The notes: generated from the letters alone by a model not told the origin. Shown: positions 10,650 to 22,788, numbered from the stretch's first letter. The stretch: DNA of 64,000 bases from Cordilura impudica (GCA_963682025.1 OY821519.1:140039429-140103428), one strand, 5' to 3'. Made by a program: numbers and translations.

Positions 10650-12300
10650 AGATTCGTTTTAATGCCTGGGGACGGGTAGCTATCCCCTCAGCATAACAAG
10701 CTGGGCTCCTTATGAAACTTATGATAGATCCATATTTGGGTGATTGCAGAGATAATGAAGTGTACACAAACTTAAGATAACTCAAAACATAATCATTTGT
10801 CATTTAGCAAAAGATTCTTGAGATATAATTAAAATAATGTCTCAGAAAGAAATTGCTAACTCACGTAAGTAACTCCCTGCATCTCCATTATCCAAACCCT
10901 GATACTTAGCTGTGTTCATACTGTAATGCAAAAAAAAAAAAGAACGAATGCTTGTCAAGTGAAATGTATGTCAGAGAACATGATAATTGCGTGCCGAAGA
11001 GCATCTAAATAAATGACCATTAAAGTAGTTAACATCAACAGCAACATCTTTCAACTGCAGGAGCAACATACACCGAAGAAAATCAACGAATTAATGCAAT
11101 TTGATAGCTAAACAAGGCAAAAATCAGGGTAAGAAGAACTACCGCGATCAACGCCAAAGTGAATGCAACACAAAGTGGCAGCTGCAATTTTAAGAAATTG
11201 ACAGCCTTCCAAGCAATGAAAAAACATAGAGAACCTAACAAATGTACAACATAAATACATGTAATGAACAAGGGATAAATTAAATTTTAACCAGAAGCCA
11301 CCAGAAGTAGTAGCAACCGAAAAACAAAACAAAATCAGACTAACTGAAGTAAAGTAGTTTAAAATTTAAGCCACTGTTTTTGCCCCGAAAAAAAATTTAA
11401 CCAAAAGAATGTAATTTTTTGTATCATTATTCGCTGTGTTTTTGGGAAGAAAAACAATAAAACTTTTTTCACGTTCTGGAGAACGTGCATATTAAACAAG
11501 GCAGAAGACTACACATTTCAAATTTACTACGTTTTACCTGTCACTTCGTAACAACATTGAAATGAGAATTCAAATAATTTGCGTTTAATTTATAGGGACA
11601 TACCGCATTTTGAAGATAACAACTAAAGTAGCAGCAACAGCAACAGCAGAAAATGATTTGGACAATGAAAAATGGATATTCATTTTTTAAAAGATGCAGC
11701 ACTGATTGCTCATCAACAGTGCTATGCTTCGTACACTTAGGTGGGGATTTTGCGGCAAATTTATATATTTCCCCAAAAAAAAAATAAGTCCTTTAAGTGA
11801 AATTAGTTGGGTGATCAATTGGTCGCTTCTTTTTTGCGTAATTTATTAGTTCTGTATCAACACAACTTCCAGCATATGACCATTCATCTTGAGGCATATG
11901 TGCATGTAAACTCAGGCCTAAAAGGTTTCATTAAATTATGATGAATTGCATGCGATAGCATGATTACGATATAAGACAACACGACAACGAAATATGTAGC
12001 ATGTATGTATGAATTTTCCTTTTAATACAAAACATTATTGCAATTGCAACCGTAAAATTTTAAAGATAACAACTACAAAAAATAAAATTTGCTTTAAACA
12101 CTTCTTCAAGTATGAAAATTAATCAACTAAATTAGTCATTACATTCGTAACTTTTCAACTACATACAGAGTAGAACATATAAGGTTTGCATTTTATTTTG
12201 CTATAAACACGGGTAAAACCTCAAATTTTTTATTTTTGTTCAAAAGTATGTTCATTGCAGTAGCCCATAGTACATTTGCGACAGTATGCAGCTCTATTTT
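10650..12300. other. No gene recognised
   Basis: AT-rich sequence with a few CAG/CAA-rich patches near 11035-11060 and 11620-11650. The frames at 11083-11332 on the minus strand are short, hydrophobic and unsupported. It may be part of the unique flanking DNA into which the repeats landed. Confidence 0.4.
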
Positions 12301-12314
12301 ACCGATGATTGGAT

Positions 12315-12593
12315 TCATTTCACTTTGTAGTGTCTTAATCGACGCTGGGTGATTAGCATGACACTAGTGCAATAATAGTCCAAGGTGTCAAATTGCAACT
12401 GCTCGGTGGCCAAAATGGCTAATAACTCGATTTTCGAACTTCCCACGCAAAAGATGGATTTTTTCACAAATATGTGCCACGGCGCGTTATCGTATTGAAA
12501 CCAAATGTTGTCCAGATCCATATCTTCGAAAATGGGCCACAAATACTCAGTTATCATTGCACAGTAGAGCTCCCCGTAAACCACAAAATGCAA
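12315..12593 (-). pseudogene. Mariner-like transposase fragment
   Basis: The frame contains DLDNIWFQYDNAPWHIFVKKS, which aligns in style with the WFQQDGATCHTA block around the second catalytic Asp of the intact mariner at 27.5-28.6 kb. The next residues in a shifted frame (PSSCNLTPWTI) match its PRSCDLTPLDY block, with the third Asp changed to Asn. Only about 90 codons remain. It is a relic from the same branch as the intact element but well diverged. Confidence 0.65.
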
Positions 12594-12734
12594 ACACTAA
12601 AGGGACCACCATATACATAAATAAAGTTGCTCGCTCTAATTATACTTCATAAAAGTTTTCACACATTATTTTTTTACCACTTTTAAAATTTTTTCAAATT
12701 AAGTTTTTATTCATTATAATATATATATTTGTTC

Positions 12735-13108
12735 CACAGTTTTCTCCCAATGTTGACCAACGCGTATCTCATGTGAAAGGTATTTCTTTTTAGCTGTCCA
12801 CCAGATATACAAATTTTTATATTTTTAAATTTTTTTGAAGTAAAATGCATTTGAAGTTGCTACTAACACATACATAAAATTAAACAATGCTGTGTTTGTG
12901 TTTATTAAACTTGTTGATGTGTTTGCAAAACAAATGGGTTTGTTTTCTTAATTCACAATAATAAATGTGTTGAAAAAATTTAAAAATAATTTTGGAAATA
13001 AACCAATCGATATATAAAAAGTGTTGAACTAAAAAACAATTTATTAAATGAAAAAATAAAATTTTCTAGAATTTTCACTCGAATTTTGAGGGCTGGGATC
13101 TGCTAGTA
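12735..13108 (-). repeat. Dispersed AT-rich repeat, family D, copy 1
   Basis: Read on the minus strand it begins ctagcagatcccagccctc, passes ttaataaa words and tatgtatgtgttagtagcaa, and ends near aacattgggagaaaactgtg. The same order occurs at 13230-13530 and 49615-49965. It is non-coding and looks like a MITE or SINE-sized relic, but I could not define its ends. Confidence 0.6.
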
Positions 13109-13229
13109 TTCACTAATATTATAAGAAAACACAATTTAAGAAACTTTCATATTTATAAAAATTATAAAAAAAACATAAAATAGCGTTTATTAAGACTTAA
13201 AGAAGTAAGTTCTCGTTATAAATTTCTCT

Positions 13230-13530
13230 TAAAAATTCGAAAACTTAACTTTATTTATTTTATTTTCTCATTTAATAAAGACCCTAAAGGTATGCTTCAC
13301 AATTCAACTTCTTTTAAATGAAGAAAACAAACTCAACTCCTTAACACAAACACATTAACAAATTTAATATACACACACATAGCATTGTATAATTTTATGT
13401 ATGTGTTAGTAGCAACTTTAAACGATCATAACTCCAAAAAAATATTCCAGAAGATGAAAATCTGTAAATCTGGGTAACAGCTCAAATGAAATACCTTTCA
13501 AATGAAAATTTTTTTGTCAAAATCGGGGTA
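13230..13530 (+). repeat. Dispersed AT-rich repeat, family D, copy 2
   Basis: Same family as the previous entry in the opposite orientation. The shared blocks are aataaagaccctaaa, acacatagcattgtataatt, tatgtatgtgttagtagcaa and the aaaatcggggtaaaactgtg end. The two copies face each other across about 120 bp. Confidence 0.6.
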
Positions 13531-13639
13531 AAACTGTGAAACTGTGAAAACTGTGTGTGAAACTGTGAAATGTGAAAAACTGGGAATACATTTTGTAGAA
13601 AACTTTTTTATTTATTTTTTGCGAATTTTGATGTTTCGA

Positions 13640-14372
13640 ATTTGGTTTTTGTAATTCTAGATTTTGGCGATCATTGGTTTTCGCGATTGTCGGTTTTGGC
13701 GATTATTGCTTTTGGTGTGTTATGTTTTTTACGGTTTTTGTTATTCGCGATTTTCGGTTTTTACAATTTTTGATTTAGGCGATTTTCGATTTTGGAGGTT
13801 CTTATTACTCCCAGTTTTTGACTTCGACGTTTGTTTCGCTATTTTGCTGTTGGCGGTTGCTGTTTTTTATGTTCTTTGATTTTGGCGATTCTTGGCTTTA
13901 GTGATTTTTGTTTTCTGCGATTTTTGACTTTTGTTATTCACGATTTTCGGTTCTTGAAATTTTTGCTTTGGCGATTTTTGTTTTCGGCAATTTTTGTTAT
14001 TTGCGATTTTCGGTTTTGGCGATTTTTGTAATATTTGATTTTCACGATTTCTGTTTTTTGGGATTTTTGATGTTGGCGATTTTAGATTTTTGAGGTTTTT
14101 ATTATTCGCAATTTTTGACTTCGGGGTTTTTTCGCTAATTTGCTTTTGGCGGTTTTTGTTTTTTGTGATTTTTGATTTTGGCGATTTTCGACTTCAGTGA
14201 TTTTTGTTTTTTGCGATATTTGATTTTTGTGATTTGTGTTATTCGCGACTTTCGGTTCTTGAAATTTTTGTTTTGGCGATTTTTCTCTTTGGCAATTTTT
14301 GTTATTTGAGATTTTCGGTTTTGGGCGATTTTTGATTTTTACGATTTTTATTTTTTGCGATTATTGATTTCG
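13640..14372 (+). repeat. Degenerate short-unit tandem array
   Basis: About 730 bp of repeats built on the words ttttggcgatttttg, ttttcggtt and tttttgcgatt, with a unit near 15-35 bp and much drift. The Phe-rich open frames across it (13664-14093) come from the T-rich composition and are not genes. Confidence 0.8.
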
Positions 14373-14429
14373 GCCCAAATTTCCCACGGCTACTCAAATT
14401 GGTAATTAATGCACTTGTCAAAAGTTTGA

Positions 14430-14990
14430 AGACTTGCATTTGCATAGTCCGTCATACTTTCTTATAGGACGTGGAACGCCCTTTGGTCCTATCCCACCCC
14501 CCAGACTGCTCACATTAATAACTCATGAACTCGGACAAACTTCCAAGGCCTTCACTGTCACAGTACTTCAGATATATGACTTTATATATTTACTTTGTGT
14601 AGGGGGGACAACGCCCACTGTTCTCATCCCATTTTTCTTCCGAGTACTAACGTTGATAATTTATGAACTTATACAAAGTTCCAAGGCTTTACGTATTATA
14701 GTACCATAGGTATATGACACTAAATATTCGCTTTGTATGATGGGTAGCACACCCATTGGTCCGCTCCCGCCCATTTTTTCAATTTAGTCTATTATGTACA
14801 TGTAAATAGTTTCAAAGCCCTTGCTGTCGAGTACTCCAAATATTATATGTTGAAAAGTCCAAATAATATATAGCCTATTTTTCCTTCCGGATAAGTAGTT
14901 ACCTACTGTAAAAATTTCAAGACGATCGGTCCGATGGTATAGTCTACTATAAACCACACGCAAACAAACATACAAGACTCCACTTTCACA
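14430..14990 (+). repeat. ~135-bp tandem repeat (family E), three units
   Basis: The phrase 'ttccaaggc..t' recurs at 14541, 14679 and 14811, each time followed by a tcacagtact/tatagtacc/gtcgagtact-type word, then atatgacttta-like text, then a 'gggg..acaacgccca' block. The units are 132-138 bp and moderately diverged. The same family runs in reverse at 26190-26790. Confidence 0.7.
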
Positions 14991-14999
14991 TATAAGATA

Positions 15000-15480
15000 T
15001 GATCCCCTACCCCTAATTATTGCTTCTAGTCTTCTATGAATAGAAGAAACCAAATTTTGAGTCACCTGTGGTGGAATATGGTACCAGTTTTCCTGGAGGG
15101 CTTTAAGAAAACCTTCTTTAGGTTCTTATTTCTCTTTTTCTATCTCCTGTGTCCAAATGATCGCAGCGAATCTATATTCGATCAATGTCCGGGGTATTGG
15201 AAGGAGTTTCCAACAATTGTGGGATTTGCTTAAGAAGCCATTAATAAGTATTTGCTTCGAATCGTTGTTCTGGGCGAAGATATTGTTGTTTTGTTATCCC
15301 ATTTTTTGCACCGTGGACAAGGGATTAGTTTTCAACATTTCAATACATTTAATATGGAGATATATGCCATCATTAACACATAAGCTTACGACACCGACAG
15401 CGCTCATTAAGCATTGCTTAGAAAAAATAATCTTACCCCTTTTCTAAAAAGCTGGCTGGCTGCCATTGCAGTAAAAGGGT
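15000..15480 (-). pseudogene. Tc1-like transposase relic
   Basis: Reading from high to low coordinates in shifting frames: IFAQNNDSK (near 15290, the QxDNDPKH second-Asp block, degenerate), FLSKSHN and LPIPRTLIEYRF (the LPWP-SPDLNPIE third-site block), then ENWYHIPPQVTQNLVSSIHRR at about 15100-15030, which matches the Tc1 C-terminal 'W..IPPE....LV.SMPRR' motif. Frameshifts and stops are frequent. The N-terminal half and ends are not recognisable. Confidence 0.6.
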
Positions 15481-15499
15481 TTTGGAAAGGTATAAAGCC

Positions 15500-17185
15500 A
15501 AAACATCAACTCTATACATGAGGAATTAATACTCCAAATTGTCCAAAAATTCGCCAAATTGAACGATTTTGGGTAGTTATCAAAGATTTTACAGCGTTTT
15601 AAAAATTACAAAATCAGTTCAGACCATGATTTAGAAGCTAAGAACAAGCAGCGATTGTTCCATAAATTTTCGACAAAAGCGCATATCGAATAGATTAATT
15701 TTTTATAAAAACTCGTAAGTAACAAAATTTTTCATATAGAAACAGTTCATTCAATTGTAGCATGACAATTATCACAATGTTCAATAAAATCATTGATGAA
15801 GGTTGAAATGCTAGAAACTAGTCTGATTAAAAATACAGTGTAGTTATGAATTTTCTCTTCTTCTCTATCACGCACCATTGAAAAAAAAAATGTATTAGTA
15901 CTTGGAAAATTTAAAGAAGTTTCGGACGTTTTAATAACACCAATTTTAAAACACAGAGTTGACTAAATGCCTGAATTTATGTATGGTATTTCAAACTCGA
16001 CGCAAACTAATACATTTACTTCTCTATTTCTTTCTTTAATAGCCGTATACATTCACGTAAATCATCAAACCAATAACTGTAATTAAGGGACCTAAACACT
16101 TAAAATTCGCAAATGTCACGAAGTCTCATACAATCTTATTGCATCTTGAAAATAAAACTGGTTGCCAACGGGGAAAGCAAACGTGTTATATATTTTAATG
16201 ACGTGTGTATACAGAATGGGAATAGTGGACTAAATGTATCCTAATTTGAAACCTTGTTGTACATATTTGCATTCGATTAAGTTTGATTTTTTTTTTCTTT
16301 TGTTTGGTTATTCAAAATCAAGTGTTTTTATATGTTCGCTGAAATTTGCATTATGCTGGTTTATTTATGTTTTGTCCCATTAACACCTTATATGCAAAGA
16401 GTGTGCAAAACTTAAAATGAACATTGTTGTTAAGTACCTACCAGCCCAAAATTGAAGAGGCTATTTTGAAACAATGTTGAATTTAATATTTTTTTGTTTT
16501 ACATATAAACTACATTGTAGCGAATTTAATTTTCAATGACATTTAAAAAAGGAAACGACAGGCTTTTTAAAAAGTTTGCAAAGCATACAACGTACGTAAA
16601 CTATTCATGTTATCGATACTAAGGTCTCATTATTCGTATTCGAAATACCTTAATTTAGTTATGCGAAACATTTATGGTGCAATTTCTTTTTGACGACATA
16701 CATATGTACTTACTTATACGCTGTATACACTAGCAAGGAACATATCCCAGGTGGAACTTGCAAACCATATCAATATTTTAATTTACATATTATTAGAGGA
16801 GAACCTTTTTTAATGTATTTATCCATATCATATTTGAATTACAGTTCTACGTTTCTATAGACATATTGCATAAACCTTACTAACTACAAACTGTGTACTA
16901 CGTACTAGAGACGTCACCAAAAGTCTGTTCGTCATTTTGCCGAAAATCTAACAATCGTCACTGGAGAAAACATGGGAATAAGTATGTTTGCAAATGTTTG
17001 TGAAATAATAAACATAAGTCTCCCTCCTGGAAATTATTAAAATATGTGCGGATTATCCCGAATACTGAATTGGGACAGAATATTCGTGACATCTTGATTA
17101 TGTACTCAGGTATATATGTATATGTATATACAAAATGTACAACAATGCTCAATATTGTGTATATAAATAATAACTACCTCTTCTT
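15500..17185. other. AT-rich DNA, no gene recognised
   Basis: I see no coding or repeat signal beyond low-complexity runs. Short frames near 16958-17264 are unsupported. Confidence 0.4.
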
Positions 17186-17883
17186 TTTTCAATTTACTCA
17201 AATGATCTTCCCAACCAGTTGTTGCATAGCAAGATTCGCTTGTATGCTGACGATGCACAATTAAATATAAGCAACAGAAATGAAGGTGTTGAGTGAGGAT
17301 CTTAACAAAGCCTCAGCAAATGGATTAAGTTTAAATCCACGAAAATCTAAATGTATTGTTATATGCAAAAGGAGTAGCAAAATTATAATTAGGCCAAACA
17401 TACATATAAATAATCAGCCGATTGAAATTGTTGAAAGCGCAAAGAATTTAGGAATTATCTTCAATAATACGCTTACTTGGTCTGATCATGTAAATGCAGC
17501 ATGTGGCAGAACTTATTCTATGCTTAGAACACTCTGGCCCACACAATGCTATACACCTATAAAAAAGAATTTTACTCGCGAAAACATATTTGTTACCGAT
17601 TCTGATGTATGGATGTGAGATTATCTCCTGTTGCGACTCAGAAAGTAAACGAAGATTAAACGTTGTTTACAATAACATTACTAGATATGTATTTGGACTG
17701 CGAAGATTTGATAGCATTTCATCGTATTCGAAGAAACTATATGGTGTACAAATTCAGGACCTATTGAAAATACGTATTTTAATCTTTTTACATAAAATTA
17801 TATTCGCTCGAGAGCCTGACTATCTATTTAATAGATTAAAATTCAGTAGAATTAAAAAGCTCTCTCAACTTACATATTTATAA
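17186..17883 (+). pseudogene. LINE reverse transcriptase C-terminal fragment
   Basis: 5'-truncated piece of a non-LTR retrotransposon. It opens with IYSNDLPNQ and LYADDAQLN (the catalytic YADD box, near 17189-17265). A frameshift at about 17280 leads into ANGLSLNPRKSKCI and LGIIFNNTLTWSDHVN, and another frameshift at about 17590 gives MYGCEI, YNNITRYVFGLRRFD and a LHKIIF block. The residues closely parallel the LINE at 34.9-38.5 kb, so it is a dead, truncated copy of the same family. It ends abruptly at 17883 before the 3' UTR. Confidence 0.85.
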
Positions 17884-18669
17884 AAATATTGTCATATTTG
17901 GAAAACATAGAGAATAAATTTGTAATAATAAACAATCAAATTAGGGATGCCAAACGCAAAAAACCAAATGTCCCAAACATTTTAAATAAAATAATTTGTT
18001 ATCTTTATTTTCTAAAAAACTTAATATATGTATAAATAACATCCTCATCAAATTGCGTTTATTTATGTAACAATTTTTATGTTCGCAATTCTTAAATATC
18101 ATTTGAGGTTTTATAAAATTCATTGAATTTAAATTAATGTTTTCTGTAGTGCGAATTCTACGATCCGACAGAATTTCAACGATGCGACAATCGCAAAATA
18201 TATCGACAGCTATTGTTGTTTGCACTGAGGATTAAGTGATTCACTAACTACACACATCTTAACGACAGTCGACAAATCTATTTTTCTATTTATTAAAATT
18301 GTAAACATATATGTATGTTTTACTAATATTTCTGTTTATTTATTTGAAAATTAAATAATTAATTGAATATGATATTTAATTTTTTTTATTTATATAAAAA
18401 AGTTTTTTAATAGAAGCAAAATATTTTCACTATTTTATGATTTTTATTTATGTATGACGACATTTCAATCTAAAAATTTAAGTTTTTATCGATTGAATAA
18501 ACAACACAAAAATGGTTTTCGTTTAGATAACAACAACAGCTGACTTTAACAATAGCGAATATCGTTTAAAAATTTTACTGATAATTTTGCTTTTCTTTTT
18601 TAACGATTCGACAATCGTTAAAAGAAGTTACTGAAAAGCTATTAATTTCTCTTGAATGCCAATATTTTT
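17884..18669. other. AT-rich DNA, no gene recognised
   Basis: Contains words of the type 'cgatgcgacaatcg' near 18170 and 'aacgattcgacaatcgtt' (near 18602-18619), which could be the ends of an old small element, but I could not match two ends convincingly. Confidence 0.35.
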
Positions 18670-19217
18670 TATACCCTCCACATCTCAGTGGCAGAGGGTA
18701 TATATAGGTTTGTCATTCCGTTTGTAACGCATCGAAAAACTAATTTCCGACCCAATAAAGTATATATATTCTTGATCCTTATCACAGCTCGAGTCGATAT
18801 AGCGATGTCCGTCTGTCCGTCTGTCCGTCTGTCCGTCTGTCCGTCTGTCCGTGTGTCTGTTGAAATCACGCTCATTCAAAAAAAAAAGCATTTACTTAGG
18901 TCAGGTTACGAAAAAATTATTTGCCATAATTCCCACCAGGTTGGTATTGAAATCGGAGTAAATCGGGAGCCTCTGCGCTGAGAAATGAACAAAAGTTTAT
19001 AGATACCTCTAAAAAAAACATGAAACCTAGTGTTTTCTTGTAATAGTTTAGTGGTTGAACATACAACAACATAAAAAAAGCCACAAAAAAAATGTGATTC
19101 ATACATATTAACAATAACAAGAACACAACTACCATGAGCTATGTTAATAGTATTGCCACAAACCGAGGTGGAGGGTATCAAAGATTCGGCACAGCCGAAT
19201 TTAACACTCTTACTTGT
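18670..19217 (+). mobile_element. HINE-B element, complete
   Basis: DINE-1-like non-autonomous element of about 548 bp. The 5' end tataccctccac carries the subterminal repeat and a small internal hairpin (18671-18701). The phrase 'gtttgtcattccgtttgtaa', a TATA-rich stretch and a (GTCTGTCC)n microsatellite at 18808-18860 follow, a layout I associate with dipteran mini-me/DINE-1 repeats. Near the 3' end come the matching subterminal repeat gtggagggtat (19168-19178), a hairpin attcggc-aca-gccgaat (19185-19201), and the terminus TCTTACTTGT (19208-19217). T residues flank both ends. Confidence 0.8.
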
Positions 19218-20195
19218 TTTTAATGTAAACATTTTTTAAATGTAAACATATTTGGTGTTTTTTTTTTGGAATTTGATGCAATTGATGTCTTCTAAATTTA
19301 AAGTTATTATTTCCGACGTTTTGATATGATTTTCTGAAATTCAATTAATATTTTCTAATTAATGATTGGAAATTTTAGTTCCAGTTTTTAGAATTGTTAT
19401 TTTCATAAATTTGAATGGAAAATTTAAAAATGGCAATTTTGTATTTATGTGAATAATAATGCTTTAGTAATTATAAACAATTTTTAAAAATTAGATGTAA
19501 TCGCAATCAGATATTTTGTAGGTAAGGCAGAATAATAATTCTATATAACTATGTAGAACTTCTTTGAAAGCAAAAAACTCATTGATAACTCGGTAACTCT
19601 ATTTTGTAAAGACAACAAAAAGTTAAAATGCAAACTTTTGTTCATATTTGTAAAAGAATAATGAAAAAACGTATGAAATAAAAGACCAGCCCGTGTATAC
19701 TCTTAACATTGTTATGTATAATATCTAGTTGAAAATATTGACATTCATGTTAAAATAGAAATAACTATTGCAAAGCTAATTAGAACAAAAATTGTGGCGC
19801 CATCACGCAGAGCAAAATGAAGTGACACTCTGTTAATGCAAAAGAAATGTATTTTACCCACAACAAAATATTGCAGAATTTTATGTAAATAAAATAATAT
19901 ACCGATTTATTTCTAACATGCAGTTATTATGGATATACATATATAGAATACATGTATATTGTTTGTATTATTTAATATGTGTATGTATGTATGTATATGT
20001 AAACATTACACACAAAAAAATACAACATCAAACGTTATTTTTGTGTTTTTCTCTTTAAATAAATTTATACATAAAATTTTTTTTTGCTAAATTTACATTG
20101 TTTTTTTTAATTAATAACTAGGTATTTTAGCATTATTTGCTTTAGATGTTGGTGAATTTTACTCCTTTTATATTAACTCGTAGTGTCTGCTTGTC
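19218..20195. other. AT-rich DNA, no gene recognised
   Basis: Includes a short (GTAT)n run at about 19977-20000. No coding signal. Confidence 0.4.
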
Positions 20196-20957
20196 GAAAA
20201 AATTTTGGATCGATTTTAACCCCTTTCCCGTGACCCAATCGATCTGATTGCAGGCAGGCTCGCGGCAATGACAGAAATGATCCAGTAAATTTTTTTAGTA
20301 ATGCCAAAACAATGGAAACTTTTAAATTTTTCTACCAGAGTTGATATAAAAATGTACAAAGGGTTAGTTTTTATTCTATTATTACCACAATGACCACAAA
20401 AATAACAAGTCCAGCTATGACAACAATACAGCATTTAGAATAACAACAAGAACAATATAGAAACATCATATTTTTTATTTTTTTTTTAATTTTTCGGAGA
20501 TTTCCCCGGACCTGTTCCACCGATTTTAATGATTTTTTAAATAGAAATCTTCCCATGAATTTGCAGAATCATTCTCACTAAAAACGATCACCTTAGCTAT
20601 CCTATTGAGGGCGTGATCGTGACAAGAAAAACATAGAAAATTATATTTTTTCAAGACTTTTTTAGTTCTTCATTCAAATCTCGGGCCCTAATCGACCGAT
20701 TTGGCCGATTTTAAACAGCAAACTTTTCACGATGCTAGTGAATCATTTTTTATGTCAACGAGCACCCTAGCTGCCCGATTGATGCCGCCATCGTGATTTC
20801 CACAGACGGACAGACGGACATCTCTATATCAACTCCGGTTGTTATAAGGATCACAAATATATATATTTTATGGGGTCCAAAATTTTTTTTCTAATTATTA
20901 CAAACGGAATGACAAACTTATATATACCCTCTGCACACTGGAGTGGAGGGTATAAAA
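20196..20957 (-). mobile_element. HINE-B-related element, diverged, reverse
   Basis: Read from the right: tataccctccactccagtgtgcagagggtat (5' subterminal hairpin, about 20926-20957), then the tttgtcattccgtttgtaat phrase, a TATA-rich block, and a short GTCCGTCTGTCCGTCTGTGG tract at 20800-20820. The rest, to about 20200, is a long non-coding body containing 'atcgatt' and 'gggcc' blocks. No hairpin plus TTACTTGT terminus was found on the left, so the 3' end is lost or diverged. Confidence 0.65.
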
Positions 20958-21022
20958 ATTATTTGAGCTATACTCGTAAAAGTAATATACATATGTATTG
21001 TTTTTCTTTTTTTTTCTATTTT

Positions 21023-21835
21023 TATACCCTATACCACTATGTGGTTTGGGTATAATGACTTTGTGCTGCTGTTTGTAACAACCAAAAATATTTGACCTAG
21101 ACCCATCTTTAATTATACCGATCGAATCAGAATCACTTTCTGAGTTGATTTAACAATGTCCGTCCGTCCGTCCGTCCGTCCGTCCGTCCGTCCGTCCGTC
21201 CGTCCGTCCGTCTGTGTGTCCATGTAAAGCTTGTAATCAAACTGCAGGTCGCAAATATGAATATATTTTGATGAAATTTGGTATATAAGCTTTAATCGGT
21301 CATGGGATGAACGCTATTGAAATTGGTGAGAATCGGTCCATGTTCAGACCTAGCCCCCATACAAATTACCCATATGAAATCGACATAAATTGCCATAAGA
21401 TCCAAATTGTCATATAGATCTTACTCAAATTGGGTTTGTATGCGTTCATTACATCCTCTAATGAGTAGTCCAAAAATGATCCCTTTGACCCCATATGGAG
21501 CTGCTTCCCGATCTTCACTTAAATCTATTAAAAAAACAAAAATATTGCACTGATTCTTCTCAAATTTTGTTTGTATATATTTTTGCAAAATACAAGAGAC
21601 TTTACCAAACATGATCAGGATCGGTCCATTTTTGGACCTAGTCCCCATATATATATAGCATCCGATATGAACTTTTCCATATCTGCAGCCAAAAAAATTA
21701 ATAAAAATACCACTCAAATTTGGTTTTTGCTTATTTTCTATGTCCAGTTAGTTGGGCCTAAGAGATAGGGTTTCCAAACGCTTGGTATAGGGTATCGTAT
21801 AGTCGGTCTAGACCGACTATAATTTTCTTACTTGT
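21023..21835 (+). mobile_element. HINE-A element, full length
   Basis: 813 bp, the best complete copy. The 5' subterminal repeat ataccctatacca is at 21024. A GTCC tract of about 14 units spans 21158-21214. The 3' subterminal repeat tggtatagggtat is near 21783. The perfect 20-bp palindrome tagtcggtctagaccgacta follows at about 21800-21819, and the terminus TTCTTACTTGT ends at 21835. It has no protein-coding capacity that I accept. Both ends lie in T-rich flanks. Confidence 0.9.
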
Positions 21836-22324
21836 TGGTATTATTAAAATATTTATTATTATTATTTAAAATTTCAATACCGTTTTTGTTCATTTAACTA
21901 AACTTATTGATATAAATTTTAATTAATGCATTTTATATTATATTTTTTATTTTTAATTCTTAATTATTAATTTTTAATTTTTGATTTTTAACTTTTATAT
22001 TAATTTTTAATCTTTAACTTTTGCTTTTTAGTTTTTGATTTTTAATTTTTTAATTTCTGATTTTTTAATTTTAATTTTTAATTTTAATTTTTAAATTTTT
22101 AATATTTAATTGTTACTTTTTATTTTTTTATATATTTATTTTTAATTTTTATTATTTTAATGTATTAATTTCTTCTGAGACTCTTATTAACAGTTTTGAT
22201 ATTATTTTCATCAAAAGCAATGTCAAATTATCATATTTGTCCTCAATGTACCCCTGTGTTGTTTTAAGACTTCAGTACTGTTACACAGGCTAACAAATAA
22301 ATAAATGAAATGTAAATAAGTATA
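21836..22324. repeat. T/A-rich low-complexity tract
   Basis: From 21950 to 22165 the sequence is a degenerate array of ttaatttttaatttttga-like units. From 22166 to 22300 it ends in 'ggctaacaaataaataaatg', resembling the short-repeat tail of CR1-like LINEs, but no coding part precedes it. Confidence 0.5.
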
Positions 22325-22436
22325 TAGTGTACTCTCTATTCTCTCTTAAGCGGACACTTAAGGGACTGACGAATCTGTCCGCAAATAATAATTTGCAATG
22401 TATTTATCTTAAATCAATTTCACTGCCAAAAGAACA

Positions 22437-22734
22437 TCCACTAAAACCTCGATCTACGTCGTTAATTGGGACCCAAAATAGACGACGCAAATCGAAACGA
22501 CGCAAATCGAAATTAATTTTCCTATACATATAAATTTTGTTAATTAGTACTAAAATAAAACATTTCCCTCCATTTCTACAGAATTAAATGGCAAATTTCC
22601 TTTATATAAAATTTAAGCAACGCAAATAAAAAATTTTACGATGCAAATAAAAATTTTAAGGACGCAACTCTGAAATCACGAAAATTCAAGAACGACGCAA
22701 CTTCGAAAACGACGCAAATCGAGGTTTTAGTGGA
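22437..22734. mobile_element. 298-bp TIR element nested in Tigger
   Basis: The ends read tccactaaaacctcgat and, inverted, atcgaggttttagtgga. The interior is built of acgacgcaaatcgaaa-type words (22480-22510, 22615-22725). It is non-coding and MITE-like, and its presence inside the Tigger left arm makes it younger than the Tigger insertion. Confidence 0.7.
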
Positions 22735-22788
22735 TTAGACAAAGTAAACAGAATTTTCATTAACATTTTTTCGAAAAATTAAAAAAAA

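Noticed and set aside
13664..14093. Three overlapping Phe-rich open frames
   Set aside because: They lie wholly in a T-rich degenerate tandem array and are explained by its composition.
18160..18625. Possible TIR element with cgacaatcg words
   Set aside because: The words at the two sides could not be aligned into convincing terminal repeats or target duplications.
21160..21214. (GTCC)n tract as a stand-alone microsatellite or CRISPR-like array
   Set aside because: It is an internal part of HINE-A found at the same position in every copy; no spacer structure.
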